A DNA stretch of 64,000 nucleotides, taken from the NCBI RefSeq assembly GCF_043290135.1, contig NC_134703.1, positions 110,322,005-110,386,004 on the forward strand, in the 5' to 3' direction. Position 1 is the first letter of the stretch; each line of letters starts with the position of its first letter. Made by a program: the position numbers and the translations under genes. This DNA is from Rhipicephalus microplus. Taxonomy: Eukaryota > Arthropoda > Arachnida > Ixodida > Ixodidae. This document shows, one piece after another, positions 1 through 11,905 of this stretch. Below the pieces are notes generated by a model. It searched no databases. It worked only from the letters and a program-made list of their open reading frames with translations, and had not been told where the DNA came from.

Positions 1-1727
1 GTCGTTGTTACTGGTGAGAAGAAGGCGAATGATTACAAGTATAAAAGGACACTTTCAAATATTTACCACTACAATGCGATGACACTAACTCTGATCAAGA
101 GGTAAACATGTACGTTTCACTGCATATTTGCAGCACTCTAGAAAGCAGGAGGCGCTGGCAATAATGAAAAAAGAACGCGAGCTTTATGAACGCGACAAAA
201 CCTAGAATGCCGGTGCTGGTCTATGTTCATGAATTACTTACGTTTGGCATCTGTTTCACTATTCAATTGTTATTATGTAGGGCATCCTCTATTTTCACCT
301 AAAAAGAATTAGATCATAGACCATGTACTTGTGGGCAACTTGTCTTTGGTTATATTCATAATGAAACAAGGAAAATAATACTTTTGACGAAGGTCCTTGA
401 GCCAGGCACGTAAAATGAGCCGCCTTGCTAAACTAATCAACTGAAGTCATGGGCAGCACAATTAGGTTAATGCTAGACACATTGACTATTATATATTGAA
501 TCCTTTTTTTTCGTTTCTTCACTCGTTTTATTCACATCTGTGGAGTCAGAACAGGAACAGCTTATCGGTTTCCCATTTTAAAGTGCACACAGAACTCTCA
601 GGCATTTTCAATTTTTTCTACACAGATCTTGCTCTTCCTCTGCCCCTAAAAAGAAAAAAAAAAGTTGTTACCACTTGTGCGAACGTTGTGCCTGAAGGAG
701 ACGAAGCGCTGTTGTGAAATGCAAAGCGAGATTTGCTTGCGTTAGTCACGCATCAATTCAATCATAGCTGTCAAACCACAGCTACACAGAAGCTTGCAAG
801 CTAATGGTGGCTCGTGTTTTTTTTTTTTTTATAGAATGCTGGCTGAATACACGATGCATTCATATCAGGTGAACTGCGGGCAACTGCGCAGTAGATAATA
901 CTTTGTGAAGCAATAGAAATGTCTTGTTGATGCAAAATGAATATTTGATTTAGATTCTATCGTCTCATAATAATGAAAGAAAAAGCAAAAGAGGTGCACT
1001 ACCATACAGAGATGGTGAAAGGCAAAGGACGCTAATTTAATGTGAGTTGGCAACATGAAAACTAGCAATTTACTGAGAGATAATATTTAATAGTGGCATT
1101 AAGTGATATGTAGACGTAGAAGAATACATACACAAACGTCTAATGAAATTAGTAAGAACAGGAAACAGCCGCCAAGTGTGGCGCAATGTTTGGTCACTCT
1201 TCATAAAAGAGGAAGTAAAAATATTATTTGTTCAAAAGAATATGGTCAACATGAAATAAATAACCCAATGACAGAAAATATAGAAAAAAGGTGCACTGAC
1301 TGCACGAAAAGAAAAGAAAGAAAAAGGAAAGCACCCTAAACGGACAGAAAGGTCATTTTTGTAGAGGAAAGCTGACAGGACACGGTGTGTCCGGTCGAGT
1401 CAAGAAGGAAGGCCACTCGGAAATTGGCAGTCGTCAAGTGGCGAACCCCTTATCACGAGAAAGCTGCATTCCCTTAGTCGCGATGTACGCCGGTTAAGGA
1501 ATATGAGACACCCAGATATAACGTGTTCAAACACTTCTCAGGAGTCACAAGACTCGCATGTCCCCACTTCCTTGTCAGTATAGGTGTTCGCGTGTGAGAA
1601 AGCAGCATCTGTAGCAGTCGAAGACATAGAATGCTAATCTGCACATGCATTCTATACACGAATAACAAAAAGAAACATATTTGCAGATAGACTACCCATG
1701 CGGATTGTTTTTTCGTGTCTTACACCG
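1..1727. other. AT-rich intergenic or intronic DNA, no gene seen
   Basis: No frame here shows a recognisable domain, and the short open frames have no codon-like character. There is an A-rich run near 645-663 and a pure T run of 14 near 817-830. A slightly less AT-rich stretch at 1380-1670 has no motif I recognise. Confidence 0.5.
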
Positions 1728-1799
1728 CTACTGATAAGTGTCCTCAATGGTGACAGCGTAGAAAAAAAATGAATAAAACCACGCAAGTGTTCGAGTCGT

Positions 1800-2460
1800 T
1801 GTACCATACTGGGAATCGGGAAAAATTCGGCCGCTCGTGTTTCGGCCGTGCCGGAGAAAGGTGATAGCGACGAAGCTTGCTCGGCAGAAAGTAGCCCGCT
1901 CCACTGTTACCGCGCGATAGAACAACTGGACGCCCTCTCGTTGGCTGGCCTCTGTGCGGCGGCTCTCTGAAACCCTTGGTAATCGATACCAATTAGGGTA
2001 GGCGGGTGGGTCACTACGGTGGCAACCCATCGGAGCGTGATGTCCAGCCATGAGAGAAACTGCCGACGAGCGAGCTTCCACGGCTACTGACTGCTCAGCG
2101 TCCCTTGGGAATCGGCGCGAAAGGGAACCACGCGTTCCGAGCACAAGGTTGAGGGAGAGAAAGGGGAAGAGACGAAGAGATATAAAAAAGTGTTCCTGGT
2201 CTACGATACGGGGAGGTGGGCTGAGCTATGCTTCTAGTCGTTATCCCCCGGTCACCGCCGTGGGCATCTGGCCCGAAGCTGCTGCGGAATCGCTTTTCGC
2301 GTGACCGCTCCATTTTTGCGGGTCAGGTCAGGTTGACCAAGCGCGCGTATACTTTCCGCTTTGAAGGATCGAAGACGTGACAGGCTGCCGCGCCAGGAGG
2401 AAGCCCCATAATGTTTGTTAGCACGCAACCAGAGTTGTTTTCTTTTTTTTTTCAACTCCC
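1800..2460. other. GC- and CpG-rich island with a TATA-like motif
   Basis: This 650-base stretch is clearly richer in G, C and CpG than the AT-rich DNA on both sides. A TATA-like string (gatataaaaaag) lies near 2179-2190 on the plus strand. Overlapping open frames on both strands, including a minus-strand one of about 138 codons at 1728-2144, are probably a by-product of GC content, because none resembles a known protein. The island could be a CpG-rich promoter or 5' exon region, or an LTR or other element of unknown family. I cannot choose between these from sequence alone. Confidence 0.3.
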
Positions 2461-2470
2461 GCAAGCAAGG

Positions 2471-4129
2471 CGAAATGTGAGGGTTCGCAGATACGTGTAC
2501 GTGTGGAGTCGGTACTTTTGAAAAAAAAAAACGTCCCCAGAAATAGCGAGGGAAATGAGGTAGGTAAGGGAAGAAGACTCACTGAAAGTATGGCACAAAT
2601 TATTTGAAAACCACAGTTTCGTAATAATAAAAAATATAACAGTGGTGCATCCGATGGCTTTGCAAAATGTAGCTGTGGCAACAACCACGAAGTAAGCAAG
2701 AAGTACTGTATCATTATTGAAAGTACGCGATAAAAAATGATTTTAAGACACTTGAAGGGCTTTCTTAAATTTGCAAAGGTTACATCACTGCCTGAAAAAA
2801 AAAGTTGCTTTTGTAGTAGGTTCTTGAAAGTGATCTAGTTTCGACAAGGTACCAGTCTTTATTTCGCTACATAACAGTTATTTTCATTAATTGTTGATAT
2901 TTTCTGTTTTTATTCCGAGTGCATTCGCATGCCAGAACTACTCCTTTATAATAATCACTCCTAACTAGGAAAGCTTGGGTGACAACGTGTACTATGTGCC
3001 AGAATGTTAAAAAACTACAAAACGTGAAAAACATTGCTTTATGCTTCTGTTTTACAGTAAGAACTAGTGAAAGAGCAATACTTAAGTAACCTGTTAGCGT
3101 CCAGAAATGTTCCGTACTCTCTCACATGTCGCAAAAGCACGGGTTGTCATATTTGTATATACTGTAAATATAAAAAGAAATAAATGTGCAAAGCAATCAC
3201 GTTATTGATGTGTAAGTTACTACTGGAAAATGCTCGGCCATGGGTTGACTCAAGCCCTTGTTGAGCCGATGAAAACCGAGAATTTTCACCTCCGTGTTTC
3301 AGCTGTAATGCCTACAACAGAGACACATTATGCCGTCGTTATGCAAGGCACATCGTTCGTTAGAACGGCGCCTCGTTCCCCATAAATGACGCAGGAAAGC
3401 AACCATTCAGATCTTCCCGTGCGTATTTCTTGGCATTTATTATCAAAGTTATACCAGCAGTGAACTGACATCATCTCTATTTTTTAAACGTCTATACAAC
3501 GTAGCAGTTTTATGTGCGCTAATAAATGCTACCCTGAACAGAACTCGCTGGATCTCATACATGTGCTGGTGTCCTGAATGTGACCTCTTTATTAGAATGC
3601 GTTAAAAAGAAACATTCACCCGAAAGAATTGTCCACTGATATTTTTTTCCTTGAGAGTAACCTTAGATTATTCCTCAAGTAATGAGTTAAAGCATACACT
3701 AGGTCGTAACTCGTATCACTGCCCTAAGAAAACGGCAGAACAGAAACATCCCGAGCTTTTATGCGCACTGCCACTCGTCTCAGCAATGAAAATGCGCTGT
3801 TATGTCATAGGTTGTTACAAGGCGTAAATAACGAAGCTTTCATAATGATGACGAGCCGTTTCGTAAGTCTTACCAGGATAGCAGGAAAATATGATCTCAT
3901 AAAAGAAATGTCACAAACACCATCTCTTGTATCGCAAGGCACATGCATAATGAAGAGACACGCTCAGAAGAAGCGTTTCTCCACAAATAGGTTGCCGGAG
4001 ATTTTTGAAAAGAAGCCCAAACTCAAGCTGAAAGTATAAAGTCAAAAGTAGACAAGTCATCGCATTTTATAGCTAAATTTGCAGCGGAACAAAACAGTTA
4101 TCACGGATAGTTTTTTTATAAAACAGCAA
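2471..4129. other. AT-rich non-coding DNA, no gene seen
   Basis: Poly-A, poly-T and AT-rich tracts dominate. A 92-codon plus-strand frame at 3761-4039 has no recognisable domain and is not supported as a gene. An aaataaat string near 3179 could serve as a polyadenylation signal, but no coding sequence is tied to it. Confidence 0.4.
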
Positions 4130-4255
4130 TATTGATACTATGTGGGGCTTTACGTCAAAAAAGCAAGATGTGAGAACTCGCTTATCACGCCCCACAGATG
4201 CCGTGTTTAGTGGAGCGCTCCGGAAGTTTTAGCCATCTGGTGCTCTTTAAAGTGA
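4130..4255 (-). repeat. Truncated, diverged Ruka-like SINE fragment
   Basis: The reverse-oriented SINE landmarks occur in order: the tail side (attgatactatgtggggctt), the gagaactcg block, the gtggagcgctccgg block and the ctggtgctctttaa block. A short unrelated stretch near 4180-4196 interrupts the match. The tRNA-like head, expected at the right end, is absent. This is an old fragment with many substitutions against the better copies in this window. Confidence 0.6.
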
Positions 4256-5940
4256 CCATGAAACAATTTTTTAGTTTCGTCAGTGTTTAAGCGGGAGCAT
4301 CTTCAAATCATTGGCACAACAAGTTTAGCGCCACAGCAGGTACGAATGCTTTTACAGAAAATTATATCTATATCCGTTCTTCTCCCCACTGCCTCGCCTC
4401 CTCAACTAATAGGACACACTGGCATCCCTGGCGATCGCAGCGCTCTCATGAGCACACTTGACGGTTTCAGCTTCACGAAGTCATGGCCTCCGAGATCGCA
4501 CACCGACAGATTGCACGTAATTAGGGTAGCTAGAATAGGAAGTTGTGAGGAGCGCCGGGAGTTTTCCTTGAGAGAGAGGGTCCCTCTGCGCGCCGATGCT
4601 GCTAAGAGCGCTACTGCACGGGGCGCTGCCAAAAACCCCTGGCGCTGCACAAAACAGCCGCCGCCATCACAAATTGCCCGAACGAAGCCCAGCACTCAAC
4701 AGCACGGCATCAATACTCCCCCCCCCCCCGCCCGAATTTTTTTTCGGTATTCACGTGGATGTTATTGCATGTGGTTCATGCATATTTTAGCAGGAAAGAA
4801 ATAGAATGCCCTGTAAATGGTCGGTGTCTGCAAATGTTCTAAAAGCTCTAATAACGAATGGGATGGTGTTTTGTTCAATTCACTTCTCATGAATTGTGTC
4901 ACACGTATTCGAGATGCCGAGTATATTTTCTAATATTGAGCACTGGTGGAAAAACACCTGAAGAAGAACGCAAATTAGAATGAGACAGCACTTATTTGCA
5001 TTCAACGGTGGATTATAAAGATGCATGCAGGTAGAGCAACCTTTTAAGGAGCTATTGATTCCGCACTGATCCCAAATGATGATGCTTGTATCTAAAACCT
5101 AATGGTTGCCAAGCGATAGTTGTATTCTTCAATCTGCTATGCATGAAATTTGTTATGTTGATTCAGCAAACATATTGTTGCTTTGTATGCCTCAATTTTT
5201 TTTAAAAGGCGGCTACAAAATACTCTATGAATTGTATATTATCCGCTGTATTTCAGCGAACACTTGAACATTTTTCATTGGCTGTCACTGCTTATATGAG
5301 TTTACGTCGGTTAAGCTAATAATGGCATTTTTAAATATTTAAATTAGTCATACCGATCCTTTTGGCAATGTTTCTGACTGTTAATTTTACATTGTATGTT
5401 GTTGAAGCAACAATTCTGAAAGTTGTTCTCTTACTATTTGAATAATATGCGATTCATATTTGATTCGTTGTCATTATGCTATTTCATTCGCATCCGATGC
5501 AGTTCTAAAATTTAATATTTGAAAAGCTCTACAAGTACAGGTCGTTGACAGAAAAAGCTTCTGTTTCGAGCACAGACGTGCAAAGAGCTGTTTGAGACGC
5601 GACCTCATGCGATACTAATAGTTGACGCCGAATAACTGGTGCCCGTTTTGTCTGTTACATTGAGCGCTATATGTGACAGCAGAGCATTTTCTTTGCATCA
5701 ACTGCAAACTATGCCAAGTATCTTGCCTCAGCATGAAAAAAAAAATGGCACCACAATTCGGCTGGCGGGGGTACAGCGGGACCACGGGGGTTTCCTTTAC
5801 TTGTCAGGTGGGTTGTATGAGTCACTTAATTCCGTCGCTTGAGAACAAGCTGACTATTTTTAAATACACAGCAGTCCTTAGTCGCACAATGTCGCGAATC
5901 CAGCTTTGGTAGTCCACAACCCCACTGTCCATGCTGGCCA
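4256..5940. other. Non-coding DNA with a GC-rich patch and a poly-C run
   Basis: Bases 4400-4720 are GC-rich with several overlapping open frames on both strands, none of them recognisable. A run of 12 C lies at 4718-4729. From 4800 to 5640 the DNA is strongly AT-rich with no coding signal. I see no gene. Confidence 0.4.
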
Positions 5941-5947
5941 CGGATGC

Positions 5948-6010
5948 ATGGATGGATGGATGGATGTGCCCTTTAGATCGGGTGGTGGCTCACGCCACCT
6001 AGCCTCTGCG
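5948..6010 (-). mobile_element. Extremely 5'-truncated LINE 3' end with (CCAT)n tail
   Basis: On the minus strand this is the last few tens of bases of the same LINE family that fills 6122-7440. It has a short shared block, then a hairpin (stem ggtggc/gccacc at 5984-5999, loop tcac), then a (CCAT)n tail written as (ATGG)n at 5948-5965 on plus. Homology with the neighbouring copy stops just after the hairpin, so nearly the whole element was lost at insertion. Severe 5' truncation is normal for LINE retrotransposition. Confidence 0.6.
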
Positions 6011-6121
6011 TACAGCGCCCCTTGTGGCATCGGTGCACTTCGGGGACTGATTTCACGAGCGCTTTTCACACCTCCTCATTCTAGACACCCTTACGCAATA
6101 TTGAGGACCAAAGCCCAGAGC

Positions 6122-7440
6122 TGGATGGATGGATGGATGGATGGATATGGCTGTACCCTTTAGATCGGGCGGTGGCTAGCGCCACCAAGCCGTAATACTT
6201 AATGAACCAAAAACTAGATTTATTTTTTTTTCTTTAAAAAGTGAGTTTGAGGATTCGTACTTTGCAGTGAAGGGTTTAATTTTCACTCGTACTTTGACTT
6301 TAGCCACCAATCAGATAACCTTCTTCTAGTTAAGTCTACCCGCTTAAAGTCTATTTTGCCCTCCCGGTCCCTAAACCCCAGTGCTTTGAAAAACTCAGCG
6401 CCATCATCCTGAACTATAGGGTGAAGCCCTTTACAGAACATTATCAAGTGATCGGCAGTTTCTTCTTCCTCTCCACACGCACTGCATACTGTGTCTACCC
6501 CTTCGTATTTGGCCCGATATGTCTTGGTTCGCAGTACTCCCGTCCTGGCCTCAAACAGTAGAGAACTACCCCGAGTATTGTCATAGATCCTTTCCTTGGC
6601 AATTTCCTGCTTAAAGGTTCGATAGGTCTCTAGTGCGGACTTCTTAATCATGCCCATTGTCCACATGTCATTCTCAGTTTCCTTCACTTTCTTCTTAACC
6701 GACAGTTCTTTTTGGTTTGGCCACCTGCTGTTTTCTAAGTATTTACCAGTCAATTTCCTGGTTCGCTTCCTTCATTTTGTATCGACATTCTTCATGTACA
6801 AGTAGCTGAAAACCTTCCTAGCCCAACGCTTTTCCCACATTTTTCTCAATCGCTTCTCAAATTTTATCTTGCTGCTAGCTTCCCTGCCCTCAAATGATGT
6901 CCATCCCATATCACCTTGTACTCCCTGATTTGGTGTATTCCCGTGAGCTCCTAAAGCAAGCCTACCTATTCCACGTTGCTTAATTTCTAATCTTCCTTGA
7001 ACTTCTGATCTCATGCACAAGACCGCATTGCCGAACGTCAGCTTAGGAACCATGACCCCTTTCCATATTCCTCTCACAACATCATACCTATTGTAATTCC
7101 ACAGTGCCCTATTTTTCATCACTGCTGCATTCCTGTTACCTTTAGTCGTCACGTATATTTCGTGTTCCCTCAGGTACTCGGTCCCATTGCTTATCCATAC
7201 GTTGGCATATTTGTATTTATCTGTTATCTCTAGCGTGACCTCCTGTATTCTAAGCTCACTACCTTCGTTATCATTGAAAATCATGACTGCTGATTTTTCC
7301 TTACTGAATCTGAAATCTAACCTATCTCCCTCATTACCGCAGATGTCCATCAATCTCTGCAAATCTTCCTTGTTGTTGGCCATTAGCACTATATCATCTG
7401 CGTACATTAATGCTGGTAGTGTCTGAGCACCCGACAGCAT
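6122..7440 (-). mobile_element. 5'-truncated LINE (non-LTR retrotransposon), 3' half
   Basis: Reading on the minus strand from 7440 down, the element holds the RT palm motif onward, a C-terminal Cys/His segment, a ~100-base 3' UTR with a hairpin (6171-6186), and a (CCAT)n tail seen as (TGGA)n at 6122-6147 on plus. Everything upstream of the YADD motif is missing: stops and unrelated sequence begin just beyond 7440. The clade is not certain. The C-terminal Cys/His motif suggests an I/R1-like or related LINE rather than a short RTE type. Confidence 0.8.
6283..7440 (-). pseudogene. LINE ORF2 C-terminal part: RT palm and Cys/His tail, one in-frame stop
   Basis: This is the C-terminal part of a LINE reverse transcriptase polyprotein. 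The frame starts near 7440 with a leucine-rich lead into YADD-I-V-L-M, the RT catalytic loop with both aspartates kept, near 7400. RT thumb and connection sequence follow. A single TGA at 6772-6774 interrupts the frame, which continues without a shift to 6283. Near the C-terminus a C-x2-C-x7-H-x4-C motif (about 6450-6490) matches the nucleic-acid-binding tail of many LINE ORF2 proteins. Endonuclease and the RT fingers are missing, so the copy cannot move itself. One stop in roughly 385 codons suggests a fairly young truncated insertion. The N-terminal boundary is a truncation, not a true start codon. Confidence 0.8.
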
Positions 7441-7767
7441 GCACGCCCTCTGTCATCAGAAACGAAGATAGATCATGGAGTGGTTGATGTGTGCTCCAAC
7501 AGGTGCCGCCACTCAACCAGCTGATATCATTTCCGCGCATCTCACAGCCAATCAGATCAGGAGCCTGAGTGACATCGTGCTACCAGAGGATGTCGTTGTG
7601 CGAATGGCTGGTTGAAAACGTATTTCGCTAAGCCACAGTAATTTGCAGCCATTAACAGCTTTAAAGCATTGCAAGAGATTACACAGTTTATGCAGAGAGC
7701 ATACATTAGTTTGTAAATGAACCTTAGGACTTGGTGCATCTGCCCAATATATGTTCGTAAAAAAATT
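7441..7767. other. Short unassigned stretch between repeats
   Basis: No gene or clear repeat is seen. It lies between the LINE 5' truncation point and the start of the ~700 bp repeat. Confidence 0.35.
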
Positions 7768-8395
7768 GGCCCGAATCTACTTGTTACACTGTAAATGTCG
7801 TCGAAAGGAACATGTAAATGTCGTCTTGCGCCTGAAAAGAGTGAACAATACGTTTATTTGATGTTCTGCACAAGAAAATCGGTGAATCGTGTTCTGCAGG
7901 CCCCGCGTTAGAGTGCCTCGAGCGTGTGGCGGAGGCGAACGAGCACATCTAGACACGTTAGACACCAGTGCCATCTGGCAGTCATCTTAGAAAACGAAGG
8001 CGTGTAGCCCGTTGAGAAATATGCGCGTCAATCTCGGAGGTCATAAGGTGTAGAACGCAAAGCGACGGGCAGGTGCCACCACCGTGACGTCATAGCAAAT
8101 CATTGGAAACGCCTTTTTGAGCATCGCGTTGCACTGTCAGCGCAGCGCGGTTAAATGCTACGCTCCTTAGAGTTACTTGCGTGTGCCTCTTCTAGTATAA
8201 AGGCAGACATAGAAAACATCGAAGCGTTGTTGTGGCGCCTCAGATATGCGCAATAATTGCTTTTTATTTGACGATCGCACAGCTATGAATGCTAAACCTT
8301 GAGCAATATTGGTGGGCGCTGCGGATGGGGTTGGTCGTTAGGTGCCGTTTGAGGTATCGTTAGGGCGGACAAACAGACAAATGTACAGACAGAAC

Positions 8396-8436
<41 letters not shown>

Positions 8437-8480
8437 CAAAATGTTTCCGTCGAAGGTCCCCAAGAAAGTCTATAATCTTC
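7768..8480 (+). repeat. Copy 1 of an unnamed ~700 bp dispersed repeat with internal (CAGA)n
   Basis: This segment aligns over its whole length with 22440-23100 in the same orientation. Shared landmarks in order are aaatgtcgtcgaaag, acaagaaaatcggt, gagtgcctcg, gccatctggcagt, aaggtgtagaacgca, gtgggcgctgcggatg, a (CAGA)n tract (8401-8436 here) and tcgaaggtccccaagaaag. No long frame, tRNA-like head, LTR or terminal inverted repeat is evident, so the class is unknown. Near its start this copy has a short internal duplication of aaatgtcgtc that the other copy lacks. Confidence 0.75.
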
Positions 8481-8575
8481 AATAGTCAAAACCGTTTCAG
8501 GGTCCCTTTGACGTGCGCTGACATCGCACAGCACATCCCTCTAACATATCATCCCTCTAACATATCGCCTCCGTT

Positions 8576-8690
8576 GAGGAGGAAGTAGAGGAAGGAGAGG
8601 CAGGAAGGTCAACCAGTAGAGCGTCCTGTTTCCTATCCTACTCCAGGGGAAGTGTATTGAGGGATTAAAGAGATTGAAAGAAGAGAACAT
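8576..8690 (-). repeat. Pyrimidine-rich repeat fragment, reverse orientation
   Basis: The reverse complement has the layout shared with 15451-15556, 42771-42905 and 58281-58402. A CT-rich lead precedes a GTAGgaTAG-like core, then a ctggttgacctt-cctgcc block and more CT-rich sequence. This looks like the 3' end of a retroelement or a SINE body. Family not named. Confidence 0.55.
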
Positions 8691-11149
8691 AAAAAAAATG
8701 TGAGCTTAATCTACACTGCTGCGTTCTATAGTAGTGGACTCAGGACTTCTGGCGTGTCACGTTCCACCGTAGGTCGTCGGTTTATGATGCCTACCGAAGG
8801 ATTTTAAGCACAGGACGTAGAAAGTCCAGTACCTACTGTACGGTCTCAGTGTGTGGTGATTTCAGTTTGCCTACAAACACTTGAAGTGCGTCAGGCAGTG
8901 ATTAAAGAACTATTAGGATAAGTCTGTGTACTGGCAATGCCAAGGTGCGCTGTGAATCAGCATGAAGCTGCGACTTCGGCAACGAAGACCAAACTGTGTC
9001 AATTGTGTTTATGGTGGTCTTGTTGGTATCGGCTATCACTGATTCATGTGACTGTGGCTTTGGCAATGTAGGCCGAGTGGAGTTCGCCGACACCAAGCTT
9101 TTCACGGCGTTCTGCTTCATACCAGGCGAGTATAATTCGGGTTGATAAGGAGATGGTGAAAAAGGACGTCAAGTGGCCGCTGCCGATGCAGATGCTTTAA
9201 ATTTTTATGACTAACTTCTGCGCCGATGGCGCCAACGCAGCCAGGATTGAATGTCCGACTTTTAGCCGATAGCCTCACCTAAATTTTCAAAGTGGCGGAC
9301 CTTATGAAACAATAAACAATACAATTCGCAATGATCTCCAACATAGAAATGAAAAGAATTTTTCCCCTTCTTGCCTGATCGTCGAGAAACTAGTAGGTTT
9401 CAAATAAATTATGTAAGTTATGATAGACTCAGTGCCCACCATTTAGCGTATGAAAAAGACAAATTTTTGCCAAAAATAGGGTAATCTTCAAAAAATTCCG
9501 AGAGAAATTCTACGGAATGAATAAACGTTGAAGTAGATCTCCTCTGGAGCTGCAGGCCACCAAACCTTTATGAATTGTGCAGAGTCGACGTAGCAGTTGC
9601 TCCTCTCGGTGACGCCATAACAGATTGCGCTGCTCCTCTTGCATCCAAAATATGGTCATTTTTTTCTACTAGCACCCCCTCATGTCTCTCGTTTCGTCCA
9701 TAATATTTTGCACTTTCATCCCTTCAAGATGTGCTCAATGTCCCACGATCAATCTCTACCGGCTGTTGATCGCACTTATTTTGTACGACTCTACGATCGC
9801 ACTTATTTTGTACGGTCACACTTTTCCACGTCGAGTCTCCAATATACTTCAAAATTATACCCCGACTGCTTCGTCCTATGTCAAGGTAGATACGGGCAGT
9901 GCACTTTCATTCGACGGAATCACGGAAGAAGACTTCGGTGCTGACATTACAGAAGACCTCACTCCTAACAAATGTGAGGTGTATACAACATTTCGGGGCT
10001 CGTAAAACTTCTGACGGCATAAAATATGGAAGCGTACATTCGCATCGAAGCTGTATATCGGTACTGGTTCTGCGAGCATATTTTGCTCGGGGACAAATAA
10101 ATCAGAACATTACGATGACAAAATTCTCTGTTTTTTATCTAAGATCTCTCCCTCTTTTTCTAATTGTTCTATCAGAATAGCATTCCCCAATTTGCGCAAG
10201 CAATAGTGTAAACCAGTAACATTTTCTGAAAAGCCTACTGAGACGTCGTGCTTTTATAGTGGAAATTTTTTTTTGTGATTGATGGGGAGAGATCAAGTTG
10301 TAGGCAGTCCACTGGACTCCTGCGGCTTTTTTTCTCAACAAATTTTTATCCATTTTAATCCTTGAAATGCGAACATTACTGCCTGCTCTGACACAATTTC
10401 TGCTAAAAGACTTTATATGACTTAATAATCGCGCTGTAATGAAGTGTGTTTAGTGAAGCTGAGTTCTCAAATTAAACTGGGATATGAGGGCAGCACCTCG
10501 GTATTTCTTTATATTTCTCATTACTTATCGTGCAGTGGCTTGTAACAATCTCGTCAGCTTGCAGCAAGGTGTTGACACAAAAAAAACTTTGTTCATCAAA
10601 AACAAGCACGTGAAGGCTGTTTGACGACGTTGCGATGCCATTTAGGATATTATTTATATGAAAAGAAAAAATCTTTTTACTAGCAGCTACAAGCAAATTT
10701 TTGCGAAATGAGCGACACATTATCGTTTTCTATTCTGTTTGGGCGGTGTCACTTACTACCCAAGAGTGTAGGTCTTTTTCGGCATACAAATGACTGTTTA
10801 GTGATTGAACGTCATTGTAACGTCACATGACAGCGGGATGGTAACAACGCATCGCAAAAATTTTCTCCTAATGTCGAAGAGGCATTCACGAGGGAAATGA
10901 AGTACTATAGGAGCTTGCTTCCTTACGCTTCACCTAAACATGCATGAGCTATCATTACGCGATGGGGCGTTTTTGTGGCGTGTTGCATTGCGTGACGCTT
11001 AAGCATCGTGGACACCAGCTTAGGAGATAGCGTGCACTTATCGCGAGGAATATGGAATAATTATTCGTTATTCCACTACATGTCTGTGCTGTGTTGTGGG
11101 ACATGCAACACCCAACTTCTCCGTGTTGTGTTATCAATGAGATAATAAT
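8691..11149. other. Non-coding DNA, no gene seen
   Basis: There is no recognisable domain in any frame. A small imperfect tandem duplication (gatcgcacttattttgtac) occurs at 9768-9786 and 9795-9813. A short repeated segment (catccctctaacatatc) lies just upstream near 8534-8568. Open frames around 9640-10180 overlap in several phases and look random. Confidence 0.4.
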
Positions 11150-11372
11150 AACATCTAGAGTTCCCCTTCCCAAAACTCGATGCGATTACGAGAAACGCCG
11201 TAGTGGAGGGCTCCGGAAATTTCGACTATTCTGTGTTTTCTAACGTGCATTGACATCACAAAGTAAATGGGCCTCAATTTTTCTCCATTGAAGTGCGACT
11301 ACCACGGCCTGGATCAAACCCGCAATGTTCAGATCAACAGCCAAGACATACGTTCGCTACAACACCGTGGTG
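11150..11372 (-). repeat. Diverged Ruka-like SINE, near full length
   Basis: Reverse-oriented SINE landmarks appear in order: ttcccaaaactcg, gagaaacgccgtagtgg, agggctccggaaatttcgac, taacgtgcattgaca, a cctccattg-like block, and a degraded tRNA-like head (ggatcaaacccgc) ending near aacaccgtggtgg. The tail and many bases differ from the younger copies at 60878 and 61522. No clear target duplication remains. Confidence 0.65.
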
Positions 11373-11851
11373 GACTCGCCTTAATGGGAGAAATGATGAT
11401 ATGGTTCATTGAAACGTTATTCAAACGTACGAAAGTCCCTAAGTGCCTTAGCTACTAAATGCATTTCCTTGCGTACTGCTTTTTGGCGTCTATCTACGTA
11501 TTGATTTGTTTATCTATCTAGCCACCTACGTATGGGTGATCACATGATCACCCCCTTAACTTGGGATGCAATGATATTAGTACGCTACAGTAAGATGGTT
11601 TTACGAATATCACGCATGGTTGATGACATGAATAATGTCGTAATATTGTCGCGTATGTCATGAAAACATTTTTCAAAGAACTGTGGCACATACCTGGGGG
11701 CGGGAATGTGCCACAGGTAATATAAATTTTATATCTACCCAGGAATGACGAGAATACACATGGTTAATTTTAGCGCTTGGGCGTAAAGAAAAAGCTGACA
11801 TAGGCAGCGTTGACCGGACGAATGAAATAAATAAATGTCAGTGTCCGAGCA
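11373..11851. other. Non-coding DNA with a short palindrome
   Basis: No gene is seen. A near-perfect palindrome (gggtgatca, two bases, tgatcaccc) lies at 11534-11553. A ctatctagccacctac string near 11513 resembles the sequence just right of the long (TATC)n tract at 19.8 kb and may be a diverged relative. Confidence 0.35.
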
Positions 11852-11905
11852 GCAGTCGAATCCTTCTGCGTGGCCATCAAGTATTCTACCACAGAGCGAC
11901 GCTAG
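11852..11905 (-). repeat. tRNA-like SINE head (Pol III A and B box-like)
   Basis: On the minus strand, tcgctctgtggtagaatac resembles an internal Pol III A box. About 30 bases later ggattcgactgc resembles a B box. There is no complete cloverleaf, so this is a SINE head rather than a working tRNA gene. The SINE body was not delimited. Confidence 0.5.

Noticed and set aside
1728..2144. 138-codon minus-strand frame in the GC-rich island
   Set aside because: Competing open frames on both strands and no recognisable domain; better explained by base composition.
3179..3190. Polyadenylation signal of a gene ending near 3.2 kb
   Set aside because: No coding sequence upstream supports it in this AT-rich DNA.
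4283..4804. 173-codon plus-strand frame
   Set aside because: No domain. It spans a poly-C run and a GC-rich patch with an antisense frame of similar size.
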